Program-made: the position numbers and the translations under genes | The notes under the pieces: model-generated | Told to the model about the DNA's origin: nothing | Databases searched by the model: none | What the model saw: the letters and a program-made list of their open reading frames with translations, nothing else | Source of the DNA: Sulfurovum sp. | GTDB lineage: Bacteria > Campylobacterota > Campylobacteria > Campylobacterales > Sulfurovaceae | Length of the DNA: 35,667 nucleotides | Assembly (NCBI GenBank): GCA_027029065.1 | Contig: JALVGO010000090.1 | Coordinates: forward strand, 1-35,667 | Reading direction: 5' to 3' | Shown: positions 18,229-26,879 of the stretch, piece by piece | Position numbering within the stretch: the first letter of the stretch is position 1 | Layout: every line of letters begins with the position of its first letter

Positions 18229-19296
18229 ATGGTTTTTTATCTGTTTGATGACAGGGAAGCTTCTCTATGGCTTCTTGGTATCGGGATAATTGTATTTGCC
18301 TGTTTTTTTCTGTATGTAGATGGATTTCATATCAGTTTTGTCGATTTTCTGATCTGGATCATGAATATGCTGATGGTTTTGATGATCGCACACTGGTATG
18401 CGGATATTGAGAAACTTGTGACAATGAAGCTGCTTGAGATCAAGAATATACTGGCAGAAGAGGTGAAAAAAAAGACCAGAGAGCTTGAGAGAAAAAAACG
18501 GGAGCTTGAAGAACTCAATGAAACCCTTGAAGAGAAGATCAGGATCAAAACCGAGGAGAACAGGCAGCAGGAGAAGATGCTCTTCCAACAGGCACGTTAT
18601 GCACAAATGGGTGAGGTGATCAGTATGATCGCACATCAGTGGCGTCAGCCGCTCAATGCGATTGCCGCAGTCAATGCGACAGTAAAACTGAAAAATGATG
18701 TGGCTGGGTGTGAGAAAGCGTTTATTAGCAATAAAACACAGCTTATCAGTGAACATGTACAGCACCTCTCTTCAACGATCGATGATTTCAGAAACTTTTT
18801 CAAACTTGATAAACAGAAAGAGGTACAGACGACGGAAGAGATCATTCAGGATACCCTGAGGCTTGCGGGAAGTGCGCTTGAATCCAGACAGATAAAGTTT
18901 TCTATGGAGGTAGCCTGTGACTGTACCATAGAGACCTATCCAAACGAGCTTGTGTATGTACTTTTGAATCTTATAAAAAATGCTGAAGATGCCATTGTCA
19001 TAAGGGAGATTGATGCACCGCTGATTGTTGTACGTACCATGAAAGAGGGAGAGTATGCTGTGATCGAAGTGGAAGACAATGCGGGCGGCATAGAACCTGA
19101 GATCATGGGGAAGATATTTGACCCCTATTTTACGACAAAAGAGAACAGTGGGGGAACGGGTCTTGGACTCTATATGTCCAAAACGATCATTGAAGATCAC
19201 TGTAATAGCAAGATTGAAGTAAAAAACGGTTCAATGGGCGCTATTTTCAGACTTCTTTTTCCGCTCCATCACAGTACGCTTCCAAGCCGTTCATAA
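18229..19296 (+). CDS. Membrane-anchored histidine kinase, 5' end uncertain (probable frameshift)
   Basis: From the ATG at 18229 the product has 355 aa: transmembrane helices in about 13-55, a long charged coiled coil (70-120), H-box MIAHQWRQPLN with His136, N-box NLIKNAEDAI, G1 VEDNAGGI, F-box FDPYFTT and G2 GTGLGLYMS. No ribosome site precedes this ATG. The same frame stays open back to 18142 and encodes plausible membrane-protein sequence (SDTPIRFIWLSTVVY) but no start codon. An ATG at 18149, following GGGAG, is one frame off and meets a stop after 8 codons. A one-base indel near 18160-18170 would join them. The 3' end overlaps the convergent response regulator by 28 bp; that regulator is its likely partner. 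Confidence 0.85.
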   Translation: MVFYLFDDREASLWLLGIGIIVFACFFLYVDGFHISFVDFLIWIMNMLMVLMIAHWYADIEKLVTMKLLEIKNILAEEVKKKTRELERKKRELEELNETLEEKIRIKTEENRQQEKMLFQQARYAQMGEVISMIAHQWRQPLNAIAAVNATVKLKNDVAGCEKAFISNKTQLISEHVQHLSSTIDDFRNFFKLDKQKEVQTTEEIIQDTLRLAGSALESRQIKFSMEVACDCTIETYPNELVYVLLNLIKNAEDAIVIREIDAPLIVVRTMKEGEYAVIEVEDNAGGIEPEIMGKIFDPYFTTKENSGGTGLGLYMSKTIIEDHCNSKIEVKNGSMGAIFRLLFPLHHSTLPSRS

Positions 19297-19915
19297 GCAA
19301 GCTGCTGCAGCTGGGTACGGCTGGTTAGCATTAGTTTTTCCATAATACGGCTGCGATAGGTTGATACTGTTTTGGGACTGAGTGAGAGAAGTTCGGATAT
19401 CTCTTTGGGACTTTTCCCCTGTCCTATAAGAGAGAAAACCTCGAACTCCCGTTTTGAGAGAATCTCGGATATCTCTTTTTTCTCTTTTTCAAGCGTGGTG
19501 CCGTAGGGCAGATTCTGGGCAAGTGTTTCACTGATATGGCTTTTGCCGTTTTGGATTGTCTGTATCGCTTCAATCAGCTCGGAGGAGACCACTGCTTTGT
19601 TCAGGTAGCCTGAAGCACCGGCTTTGAATGCACGAATGGCATACTCCTTTTCCGGGTAGGCACTGAGTACGAGAATCGGTAAAGCAGGATGGCGTTCGGT
19701 GATGGCTTCGAGTGAACCCAGTCCATTGACATCGCCAAGGTTGAGATCGAGTATCAATATATCTGCTTCGTGTACTTTAAGCATTTGAAGCAGTTATGAT
19801 GTGAAGATGCTGCTATATTGACCTGCATATTCTGTGTATTCTCAATGATCATAGAAAGTCCATTTCGTACGATTTCATGATCATCTGCAATGGCGATATG
19901 CAATATGTTCTCCAC
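19269..19915 (-). pseudogene. NarL/LuxR-type response regulator, frameshifted
   Basis: Read from GTG 19915, after a GAAGGGA-like site, the first frame gives a proper receiver start: IAIADDHEIVRNGL, with the acidic pair. It runs through about residue 40 (NIAASSHH) and then terminates in the wrong frame. From about 19790 the other frame continues it: LQMLKVHEADILILDLNLGD, with the phospho-acceptor Asp, then GYLNKAV with the conserved Lys, and a LuxR helix-turn-helix (LSKREFEVFSLIGQGKSPKE). Rejoined, it would be about 215 aa, normal for the family. One base seems lost near 19785-19800. No slippery heptamer is visible, so mutation or a sequence error is likelier than programmed frameshifting. The part from 19784 to 19269 alone could still make a 171-aa protein lacking the acidic pair. 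Confidence 0.82.
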
Positions 19916-20105
19916 TCTTTCCCTTCTCTTGCATTTATCTCTTAAATATTATAAATTTAACACTACTTTGAAGGTGGCTTATACTATGTTTTTTATAAAG
20001 TAGTGAGACTAAGTATCTATACTTTTTTTTGAATTTGGTAAGGGAACGCAAGTTCATTTAGTGTATAATAATTTTTATCTACAAGCAAATAAGGGGATCT
20101 CGAGT

Positions 20106-20429
20106 ATGGAACATGTGATTGATGAGACATTAAGAATCGCGAAAGAGAAGTTCTCCGCATTTGGATTTAAAGAGGAACAGATAGAACAGCTTCTGGCTTC
20201 TGGGAAGAGAGATCTTTTAAGCGAGCTTGAAAAACTCAAATCACTGCTTTCTGCGGAACCATACGATATTGAACAGATCAACAAATCTCTACATGCACTC
20301 AAAGGACTCTTTTTCAATATGGGCAACACAGAGGCGGGGGATATCATGTCTGACCTTCGTAAAGGAAGTGAGCCTGATGAGAGTATTGATAAGATCAAAG
20401 CGTTTTTAGAAGAAGGAAACCTGTCATAA
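20106..20429 (+). CDS. Histidine phosphotransfer (Hpt) protein
   Basis: A 107-aa protein started at ATG 20106, which has AAGGGGA 8 bases upstream. A GTG 15 codons earlier lacks such a site. It is all alpha-helical and charged. Residues 56-75 (beginning EQINKSLHALKG) match the Hpt signature HxLKG with phospho-accepting His63, followed by a GN turn (NMGN, 71-74) as in other Hpt domains. It should relay phosphate between receivers, for example from the hybrid kinase at 16540 to another regulator. The stop overlaps the next start (TAATG at 20427-20431), so it is translationally coupled to the GTPase gene. The Hpt call rests on the motif and helical pattern. Confidence 0.75.
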   Translation: MEHVIDETLRIAKEKFSAFGFKEEQIEQLLASGKRDLLSELEKLKSLLSAEPYDIEQINKSLHALKGLFFNMGNTEAGDIMSDLRKGSEPDESIDKIKAFLEEGNLS

Positions 20430-20938
20430 TGCTATCAAAAAAGATCATCCTTGTAGGGGATTTTTCCACAGGAAAAACAAGTCTGATACGGCGATTTGTC
20501 GATAATCAGTTCAGTGATACCTACCTGAGTACGATCGGTGTGAAGATCTCAAGAAAAGAGATTACGGTAGATGGTATGGTCGTTCAGGGACTCATTTGGG
20601 ATATTGAGGGCGGAACCGAAACCAAACCGGTCAATGAGACCTATATCATGGGGGCTCATGGTGCCATTCTCGTTGCTGACATTACACGAAAAGAGACCAT
20701 CGAAAATATTGCAACCTATATCAAAATTGTAAGAAAAGTATCTCACGCCGCTTCGATCATACTGGTACTCAACAAGAGTGACAAACTCTCCGAAGAAGAT
20801 CGTCAAAAGATCTACCTGTATGCAGAAGAGACCTATCGGGAGCTGGGTGAGCATATCTATCTGACCTCTGCAAAAAGCGGCGAGGGTGTCGGAAGGATGT
20901 TCGAAGCAATTGCCAGACTGATGTTAGGAGAGGAATAA
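20429..20938 (+). CDS. Ras/Rab-like small GTPase
   Basis: A 169-aa single-domain GTPase, the size of eukaryotic Ras/Rab cores. G1: GDFSTGKT (10-17). G2: Thr35 in STIG. G3: WDIEGG (57-62). G4: NKSD (115-118). G5: TSAKS (146-150). The residue equivalent to Ras Gln61 is Gly62, so intrinsic hydrolysis should be slow and a partner may supply catalysis. There is no C-terminal Cys for prenylation. It overlaps the Hpt gene by one base and is followed two bases later by a histidine kinase, so it appears to belong to a phosphorelay rather than to translation or motility. Bacterial MglA-like GTPases are the nearest known relatives in concept. Confidence 0.9.
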   Translation: MLSKKIILVGDFSTGKTSLIRRFVDNQFSDTYLSTIGVKISRKEITVDGMVVQGLIWDIEGGTETKPVNETYIMGAHGAILVADITRKETIENIATYIKIVRKVSHAASIILVLNKSDKLSEEDRQKIYLYAEETYRELGEHIYLTSAKSGEGVGRMFEAIARLMLGEE

Positions 20939-20940
20939 AA

Positions 20941-22164
20941 GTGCATATACAGGAGATACTGAATGCGATCTATGTGAACCATACCTACGAATATATTGTA
21001 ATTAATGAAGAATACCGTGCTATTGAGTTCTCCGACAAGACGTTTCTTGTCTGCAAAAAACATGCAAAAGAGTGCAATAACATAGCGATGACGGAGATCG
21101 TTCCGGAACTTTATGGGCTTGAAGAGATACTCGAAAAGATCTTTAAAGGGGAGAAAAAATCTTTTACACTGCCCTATATTCTCAAAGAGCCGGATACCTA
21201 CGTGCATATCCATGTACATCCGGGATGCAAAAAGAGCAAACCGGATGCATCGGGGAGGAAGTACGAAAGCCTGATCATTCTTTTTGAAAACATTACAGAT
21301 ATGGCACATACGCAGCAGAGCCTTGTGCAGGAGCGTAATGAAAAAGCATTGCTGCTTGAGGAGATATCCAGAAAGAATACACAGTTGAAGCAGTTCAACG
21401 AGAAGATGCAGGAGATGGTAGATGAAGAGATCAGAAAAAACATGGAGAAACAGAAGCTGGTAGAGCTTCAGGCACGCCATGCCCAGATGGGTGAGATGAT
21501 CGGCATGATCACCCATCAGTGGAAACAGCCGCTCAATGTCATCAGCCTGATCATGAATGTACTTAAACTCAATATATCCAAACATACATTGTCCGATGCA
21601 GAGGTCAACAAGAAACTCGATGATGCCCTGAAGCAGGTACGCTACATGGATCAGACAGTCAGTGACTTTCAGAGTTTCTTCAACCCTTCAAGAGAGCGTA
21701 TCTACTTCAATCTCTATGAGAGTATTAAAACGATTATCGATCTGGTACAGTTTGAGTACAGCCATAACCACATTACGCTTGAACTGCATGGTGATGAGAA
21801 GCTGCTCGCCTACGGCTACCCCAATGAGTTCAATCAGGTTATTTTGACACTGCTCAACAATGCCAGAGATGCCTACGCGGACAACCCGCAGGATGATATG
21901 CGTATTTTTATCCATGTAGGAGAGAAGGATGGACAGCCGTGTGTGACAGTGAGAGATAATGCCGGTGGTATTCTTGAAGATGTCATGGACAAGATATTTG
22001 ACCTGTATGTAACGACTAAGAGCCATGGTTCGGGTATCGGACTGAATATTGCTAAAAATATGGTTGAAAACAATATGCAGGGTAAACTGTTTGCCAAAAA
22101 TGTCGATGGCGGGGCGGAGTTTACGATTATTCTGCCTGCCGTTTCCTCTTCTATAGGTTTTTAG
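20941..22164 (+). CDS. Cytosolic histidine kinase with PAS-like N-terminus
   Basis: A 407-aa protein started at GTG 20941, with AGGAG about 10 bases before it inside the end of the GTPase gene. Residues 1-120 look like a PAS-type sensor (IVINEEYRAIEFSD, ESLIILFENITD). Residues 122-175 form a coiled coil. Then come the H-box MITHQWKQPLN with His192, the N-box LTLLNNARDAY, G1 VRDNAGGI, F-box FDLYVTT and G2 GSGIGLNIAKN. There are no transmembrane helices. Two bases separate it from the GTPase stop, so Hpt, GTPase and kinase form one operon. The GTPase is a candidate input or output regulator of the kinase. Confidence 0.92.
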   Translation: MHIQEILNAIYVNHTYEYIVINEEYRAIEFSDKTFLVCKKHAKECNNIAMTEIVPELYGLEEILEKIFKGEKKSFTLPYILKEPDTYVHIHVHPGCKKSKPDASGRKYESLIILFENITDMAHTQQSLVQERNEKALLLEEISRKNTQLKQFNEKMQEMVDEEIRKNMEKQKLVELQARHAQMGEMIGMITHQWKQPLNVISLIMNVLKLNISKHTLSDAEVNKKLDDALKQVRYMDQTVSDFQSFFNPSRERIYFNLYESIKTIIDLVQFEYSHNHITLELHGDEKLLAYGYPNEFNQVILTLLNNARDAYADNPQDDMRIFIHVGEKDGQPCVTVRDNAGGILEDVMDKIFDLYVTTKSHGSGIGLNIAKNMVENNMQGKLFAKNVDGGAEFTIILPAVSSSIGF

Positions 22165-22200
22165 CCTCTTGTCATTACAGTTTAGCTAAAAATATTCTTA

Positions 22201-22220
22201 GATAGTACGGTCATACTATC
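22201..22220. terminator. Hairpin between the kinase and convergent crcB
   Basis: GATAGTA (22201-22207) and TACTATC (22214-22220) form a 7-bp stem with a 6-nt loop that covers the crcB stop codon. On the minus strand it is followed after several bases by a short T-rich stretch. Candidate terminator for crcB. Confidence 0.4.
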
Positions 22221-22596
22221 CGTAGAGGCGTTTAAAGAGCATCATCCCCAGCATGGTTGCTGTGATGCAGAGTATGACATTGAGGGTGATGTTCATGGTG
22301 ACACGTCCCCACAGTCCGCCCTGAAGCATGGTGAGTGTCTCCAGTGAGAAGGTAGAGAAAGTCGTCAGCGCGCCAAGCATACCGGTAATGACCAGCGCTT
22401 TTTGATGCGGGGCGACGACCGATTCAAAATAGAGTGCCATAAACCCGATGATGAAGCTGCCCAGTATGTTGACACTCAGGGTGCCTACCGGAAAGAGGGT
22501 AGGTGAGAGTTTCTGTACCCATCCGCTAATGAGAAAACGCAAAATCGCACCGACAAATCCACCCGTACCGACGGCAAGCAAAAGCAGCGGCTGCAT
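22216..22596 (-). CDS. crcB: Fluoride ion channel/exporter CrcB (Fluc)
   Basis: A 126-aa inner-membrane protein with four hydrophobic helices, the normal Fluc length. It has the family motifs GGFVGAILRF near the N-terminus, GTLSVNILGSFIIG (38-51, including the pore Asn43) and GMLGALTTFSTFSLET (72-87) with the two pore phenylalanines. It functions as a dual-topology dimer that lets toxic fluoride leave the cell. Its ATG overlaps the stop of the DUF190 gene (TGATG), so the pair is co-translated, a pairing often seen in fluoride-resistance loci. Confidence 0.95.
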   Translation of the reverse strand: MQPLLLLAVGTGGFVGAILRFLISGWVQKLSPTLFPVGTLSVNILGSFIIGFMALYFESVVAPHQKALVITGMLGALTTFSTFSLETLTMLQGGLWGRVTMNITLNVILCITATMLGMMLFKRLYG

Positions 22597-22949
22597 CAGG
22601 CTTCTCCTTCAAACCTGGGATGGTGGTAGAGCACCACATCGATGTCGTGGGTGGTGACAAGCCCCTCTTTGATCATCTCTTTTGCCGCCTCGAGAAAAGT
22701 GACGATCTTCTCTTCTTTGTCGATGATGGTAATAAGCAGCGGCACTTTCTGCTTGAGTACCCAGACATTGAAACTGTGTATCTCGGAGTGTGCTCCGAGT
22801 CCTGCAACCCCCTTAAAGACAGTCGCTCCGGCAAGTCCCATCTCTTTGGCAAGGGAGAGGAGTGCCTCAAAGAGCGGTTTTCCCTCATAGGAGTCTTCAT
22901 TGCTGATGTAGATCTTCAGCTCTTTGCGTTTTCCAAGGTAGCGTTGCAT
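22596..22949 (-). CDS. DUF190 (PII-like) protein associated with CrcB
   Basis: A 117-aa protein matching the DUF190 pattern: LKIYISNEDSYEGKPLFEAL near the start, GLAGATVFKGVAGLG in the middle and VPLLITIIDKEEKIVTFL towards the end. DUF190 proteins adopt a PII-like trimeric fold and are frequently encoded next to crcB, but their biochemical role is not settled. It overlaps crcB by one base. GAGGAG is present 6 bases before the ATG, and a TATAAT -10 lies on the minus strand at 22979-22984. The short leader is too small for a fluoride riboswitch, and no such fold was recognised. Confidence 0.88.
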   Translation of the reverse strand: MQRYLGKRKELKIYISNEDSYEGKPLFEALLSLAKEMGLAGATVFKGVAGLGAHSEIHSFNVWVLKQKVPLLITIIDKEEKIVTFLEAAKEMIKEGLVTTHDIDVVLYHHPRFEGEA

Positions 22950-23002
22950 GGCATCTCCTCTGTGGTTTGTCTATAGGCATTATACATCAAAAATCCAAAC
23001 AG

Positions 23003-24307
23003 TTATGAGTGCTTGCCTGTCCTGTATGCCCTGCTAAAGAGATGCCCTCTGACATACCGTCCGTAGATAAGCTCGAACATACCGGAAATAATGACAAATC
23101 CCATGAAGATCATAACGGCGTCCGGATTAGTATGGTAGGTGTGCAGAAGCAGGGTACAGAGTGCCAAAAAAGCCAGTATAGATGAGGTGATCAATATAGT
23201 CCGGCTGGCACCGATAGTAGCATGAAGACGGTAGGCACTCACATTGACGATAAAAAAGAGTAGCAAAAAACCGGCACTACCGATGATAGCAATCTGTGTC
23301 AGGTCGATGGTATTGGCTAAAATGAGGCTGAAAACGGTGGTGTAGAGTACCCCTTTGAAAGGCACACCTGAACGTTTGTCCTCATCCATCAGTGCTTTGG
23401 GGAGTTTACCGTACTTTGCGATGATGTATCCCAGTCTTGCATTGCCGTAAATGGTGGCATTGATCGCAGAGAAGGTTGAGAGCAGGGCGGCAGCTGCGAC
23501 CAGTACAAAGCCGGCATGTCCAAGTGAGGGCTCAGCAGCAATGGCGAGGGCATAGTCTTTGGCTTTCATGAGAGCCTCTTCAGGAACGCTTCCTACGGTA
23601 ATGACGGAGATGAGTACATAGAGTGCAATAACAATGATGACCGAAGCGTAGAAAGCGCGCGGCAGGTTCTTTGCCGGTTTGATGATCTCTTCAGCGGAGT
23701 TTGCAATGAGTTCGAAACCCTCATAGGCAACAAAGATGATCATTCCTGCCGTGACGATGGAAAGTGGACTCCCCCAGTGTTCGGGTGACATACGTGCAGG
23801 GTCAACATGGGAAGCGCCCGCGACGATGACCAGCACCAGAATGGAGACTTTCAGTACGACGATGACTGTTTCGCTTTTGCCCACAAAAGAGGCGCTGACA
23901 AGATTGATGAGTGCAGGGACAATGATGGCAGCGGTAATGAGCCCATGATGCAGCCAAGTGCTTTTGTGGGTAAAAAAGGTTTCACCGTAGTAGGCAAATG
24001 CGGTCGCGTAGAGTGATATGGTCACCAGGTAGCTCAGCCAGAGCATCAGGTTGACGCTGCCCGAGAGGACATTGTCCCCAAAGGCCTTGTCTATGAACGT
24101 CACCGTTCCTCCCTCACTGGGGTAGGCAACCGAGAGTTTGGCATAGGAGTAGGCTGTCAGGATGGCAATGAGCCCTGCAATGGCAAATGCCACCGCAGTT
24201 GCCCCGTGTGCAAGCGATACCGCTTCACCCAAAACAGCGAAGATCCCTCCGCCGACCATACCGCCGATACCGATGGAGATTGCCCCCAGTAGTCCGATGC
24301 TTCGCAT
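23003..24307 (-). CDS. APC-superfamily amino-acid permease
   Basis: The ATG at 24307 is chosen because AAGGAG lies 5 bases upstream. A GTG 11 codons earlier has no ribosome site. The 434-aa protein has about 12 hydrophobic helices and opens with GLLGAISIGIGGMVGGGIF, the glycine-rich unwound first helix typical of the APC fold. The motif AYEGFELIANSAEEI in helix 6 is also typical of the family. It should be a proton- or sodium-coupled transporter of amino acids or amines; the substrate cannot be read from the sequence. It is on the same strand as the DUF190/crcB pair, 53 bp upstream, and may be co-transcribed with it. Confidence 0.9.
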   Translation of the reverse strand: MRSIGLLGAISIGIGGMVGGGIFAVLGEAVSLAHGATAVAFAIAGLIAILTAYSYAKLSVAYPSEGGTVTFIDKAFGDNVLSGSVNLMLWLSYLVTISLYATAFAYYGETFFTHKSTWLHHGLITAAIIVPALINLVSASFVGKSETVIVVLKVSILVLVIVAGASHVDPARMSPEHWGSPLSIVTAGMIIFVAYEGFELIANSAEEIIKPAKNLPRAFYASVIIVIALYVLISVITVGSVPEEALMKAKDYALAIAAEPSLGHAGFVLVAAAALLSTFSAINATIYGNARLGYIIAKYGKLPKALMDEDKRSGVPFKGVLYTTVFSLILANTIDLTQIAIIGSAGFLLLFFIVNVSAYRLHATIGASRTILITSSILAFLALCTLLLHTYHTNPDAVMIFMGFVIISGMFELIYGRYVRGHLFSRAYRTGKHS

Positions 24308-24437
24308 AATACTCCTTGTTGTTTTGTCATATTGTAGCACTTCTTGATAGAAACGTACATAGCAGGGTTTAACAATTTGTAAACAAAATTAGGAGTATAC
24401 TTAGAGAAAGGCATAAACCCTGAAACAAGGATACATC

Positions 24438-26852
24438 ATGAGTCAAAATATCAAATGGTTCAGTGAAATAGGCATTGAGGATGTTGCCGAAGTAGGTGGC
24501 AAGAATGCATCACTTGGTGAGATGTACCAAAACCTGACTCAAGAGGGTGTGCGTGTCCCTAACGGATTTGCCATTACCGCTTCGGCGTACAAGTACATAC
24601 TCGACTACAACAACCTGTGGGAGAAGCTTCATAATCAGCTTGACGACCTTGACCCTGACAATGTGCAGCAGTTGCAAGAACGCGGCGCAGCCTGTCGTGA
24701 CCTTGTCTACCATGCGACAATCCCTGATGACCTGAAGCAGGAGATCCTTGATAATTATGCCAAACTCAAAGCAGAGTATGGTGAACACCTCTCCGTTGCC
24801 GTGCGATCCTCCGCTACAGCAGAAGACTCCCCCGAGGCCTCCTTTGCCGGGCAGAACGAAACCTACCTGCATATTCAAAATGAAGAGCAGCTGCTTGACT
24901 CGTACATGCGCTGTCTTGCTTCCAACTTTACCGACCGCTCTTTACACTACAAATATGACCATGGTTTTGACTACTACAAAGTCTATCTCTCTGCGGTTGT
25001 TATGAAGATGGTACGCAGCGACATCGGTGCAAGCGGGGTCATGTTCAGTCTTGATACCGAAACAGGCTTCCGTGATGTTGTTTTCATGAATGCCGCGTTG
25101 GGTCTGGGAGAGAACGTGGTACTCGGTACCATCGACCCGGACACATTCTACGTCCACAAACCGACCTTCAACAAAGGACACCGTGCCGTACTCAAACGCC
25201 GCCTTGGAAGCAAGGCGCTTAAAATGGTCTTTACCAAAGAGGCCAATGTCAGCAACATGGCTGTAGAGTACACCAAAAATGTCGAAACGACACCCCAAGA
25301 ACGCAAGTGCTTTGCCATCAGTGATGAGGATGTGATGGTGCTGGCAGATTACGCCATTAAAGTAGAGAACCACTATTCAAAAAAAGCGGGCTACCACAAG
25401 CCGATGGATATGGAGTGGGCAAAAGACGGCGAAGACGGGCATCTCTACATGGTGCAGGCACGGCCGGAAACAGTTGAGTCGCAGAAGAAAGGTTCCGTAC
25501 TGAAACTATACCGTCTCAAAGAGAGAGGCAAAGTACTGGCAACAGGACGTGCCGTCGGTACCAAGATCGGAGCGGGAAAAGTACATATCATCAACGATGT
25601 CAAAGAGATGGACAGCTTCAAGCCCGGTGAAGTGCTTGTCGCCGACATCACCACACCTGACTGGGAACCGGTGATGAAGATAGCATCCGCCATCGTTACC
25701 AACAAGGGCGGGCGTACCTGTCATGCAGCCATCGTCAGCCGTGAACTGGGACTGCCTGCCGTGGTCGGTGCGGTCAATGCGACAGAGGTGCTTAAAAACG
25801 GACAGGAGGTGACCGTCAGCTGTGCCGAGGGTGAAACGGGCTATGTCTACGAGGGCATACTCCCCTTTGATGTGCAAGAAACCGACCTGAGCACACTGCC
25901 AAAAACCAAAACTGAGATCATGATGAACCTTGGCGATCCTGACATCGCTTTTTCTTTGGCTTCACTGCCGGTGGACGGTATTGGGCTGGCGCGTATGGAG
26001 TTCATCATCAATAACGACATCAAAGCACACCCAATGGCACTGCGACATCCTGAAAAAACGGACGATGCCACACGAAAAGCACTCGAAGCGTTGACCGAGG
26101 GGTACGAAGATTTTGAAACCTTCTTTGTCAAACGACTGAGCGAGGGGGTGGCAACCATTGCCGCGACAGTCTACCCCAAACCGTGTGTCGTACGTATGAG
26201 TGACTTCAAATCCAACGAATACGCCTCCCTGCTTGGCGGAAAGTTCTTCGAACCGACCGAAGACAACCCGATGATCGGCTTCCGTGGTGCGGCACGCTAT
26301 GCGCACCCTGCCTACGAAGAGGGGTTTGCACTGGAGTGTGCAGCCATGAAGCGTGTACGTGATGAGATGGGATTAGACAATGTCATACTTATGATCCCGT
26401 TCTGCCGCCGTGTGGACGAAGGGCAGCGTGTCATTGACACCATGGCAAAATATGGACTCAAACAGGGAGAGAACGGTCTGAAGATCTATGTGATGTGCGA
26501 GATCCCCAACAATGTTATCTCCATTGACGCATTCAGCAAGATCTTCGACGGTTTCAGTATTGGAAGCAACGACCTGACCCAACTGACACTGGGAGTGGAT
26601 AGAGACAGTGAAATTGTCGCATTCGACTACGACGAGCGTGACCCTGGTGTGCTGAAGATGATAGAGATGGCTGTTGAGGGTGCCAAGCGCAACAACCGCC
26701 ACAGCGGCATCTGCGGACAGGCACCCTCTGACTACCCTGAAGTAGCAGAGTACCTTGTGAAACTCGGCATCGACTCCATCAGTCTCAACCCTGACAGTGT
26801 GCTCTCTACACTGCCAAAGATCGTTGATCTTGAAGAGAGACTGGGCAGATAG
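24438..26852 (+). CDS. ppsA: Phosphoenolpyruvate synthase
   Basis: An 804-aa cytosolic enzyme: pyruvate + ATP + H2O gives PEP + AMP + Pi, the entry to gluconeogenesis. Length is close to E. coli PpsA (792). The N-terminal ATP-grasp-like domain starts VGGKNASLGEM and includes VAVRSSATAEDSPEASFAGQ. The swivelling phospho-histidine domain has GGRTCHAAIVSRELG with His429. The C-terminal TIM-barrel has GFSIGSNDLTQLTLG and ends in GICGQAPSD, with the catalytic Cys. An AAGGA site lies 7 bases before the ATG. It stands between the divergent permease gene and the downstream metallo-beta-lactamase gene. Together with acs it would allow growth on acetate/pyruvate or autotrophic carbon flow. Confidence 0.98.
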   Translation: MSQNIKWFSEIGIEDVAEVGGKNASLGEMYQNLTQEGVRVPNGFAITASAYKYILDYNNLWEKLHNQLDDLDPDNVQQLQERGAACRDLVYHATIPDDLKQEILDNYAKLKAEYGEHLSVAVRSSATAEDSPEASFAGQNETYLHIQNEEQLLDSYMRCLASNFTDRSLHYKYDHGFDYYKVYLSAVVMKMVRSDIGASGVMFSLDTETGFRDVVFMNAALGLGENVVLGTIDPDTFYVHKPTFNKGHRAVLKRRLGSKALKMVFTKEANVSNMAVEYTKNVETTPQERKCFAISDEDVMVLADYAIKVENHYSKKAGYHKPMDMEWAKDGEDGHLYMVQARPETVESQKKGSVLKLYRLKERGKVLATGRAVGTKIGAGKVHIINDVKEMDSFKPGEVLVADITTPDWEPVMKIASAIVTNKGGRTCHAAIVSRELGLPAVVGAVNATEVLKNGQEVTVSCAEGETGYVYEGILPFDVQETDLSTLPKTKTEIMMNLGDPDIAFSLASLPVDGIGLARMEFIINNDIKAHPMALRHPEKTDDATRKALEALTEGYEDFETFFVKRLSEGVATIAATVYPKPCVVRMSDFKSNEYASLLGGKFFEPTEDNPMIGFRGAARYAHPAYEEGFALECAAMKRVRDEMGLDNVILMIPFCRRVDEGQRVIDTMAKYGLKQGENGLKIYVMCEIPNNVISIDAFSKIFDGFSIGSNDLTQLTLGVDRDSEIVAFDYDERDPGVLKMIEMAVEGAKRNNRHSGICGQAPSDYPEVAEYLVKLGIDSISLNPDSVLSTLPKIVDLEERLGR

Positions 26853-26879
26853 ATATTTGTAAATATGAAAGGATAGGTT

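Noticed and set aside
19785..19800. Programmed ribosomal frameshift in the NarL-type regulator
   Set aside because: No slippery heptamer or clear downstream stimulatory structure is visible. A one-base loss or sequence error is simpler.
22950..23002. Fluoride riboswitch upstream of the DUF190/crcB pair
   Set aside because: The gap is only 53 bp, a TATAAT at 22979-22984 leaves a leader of about 30 nt, and the conserved riboswitch segments are not seen.
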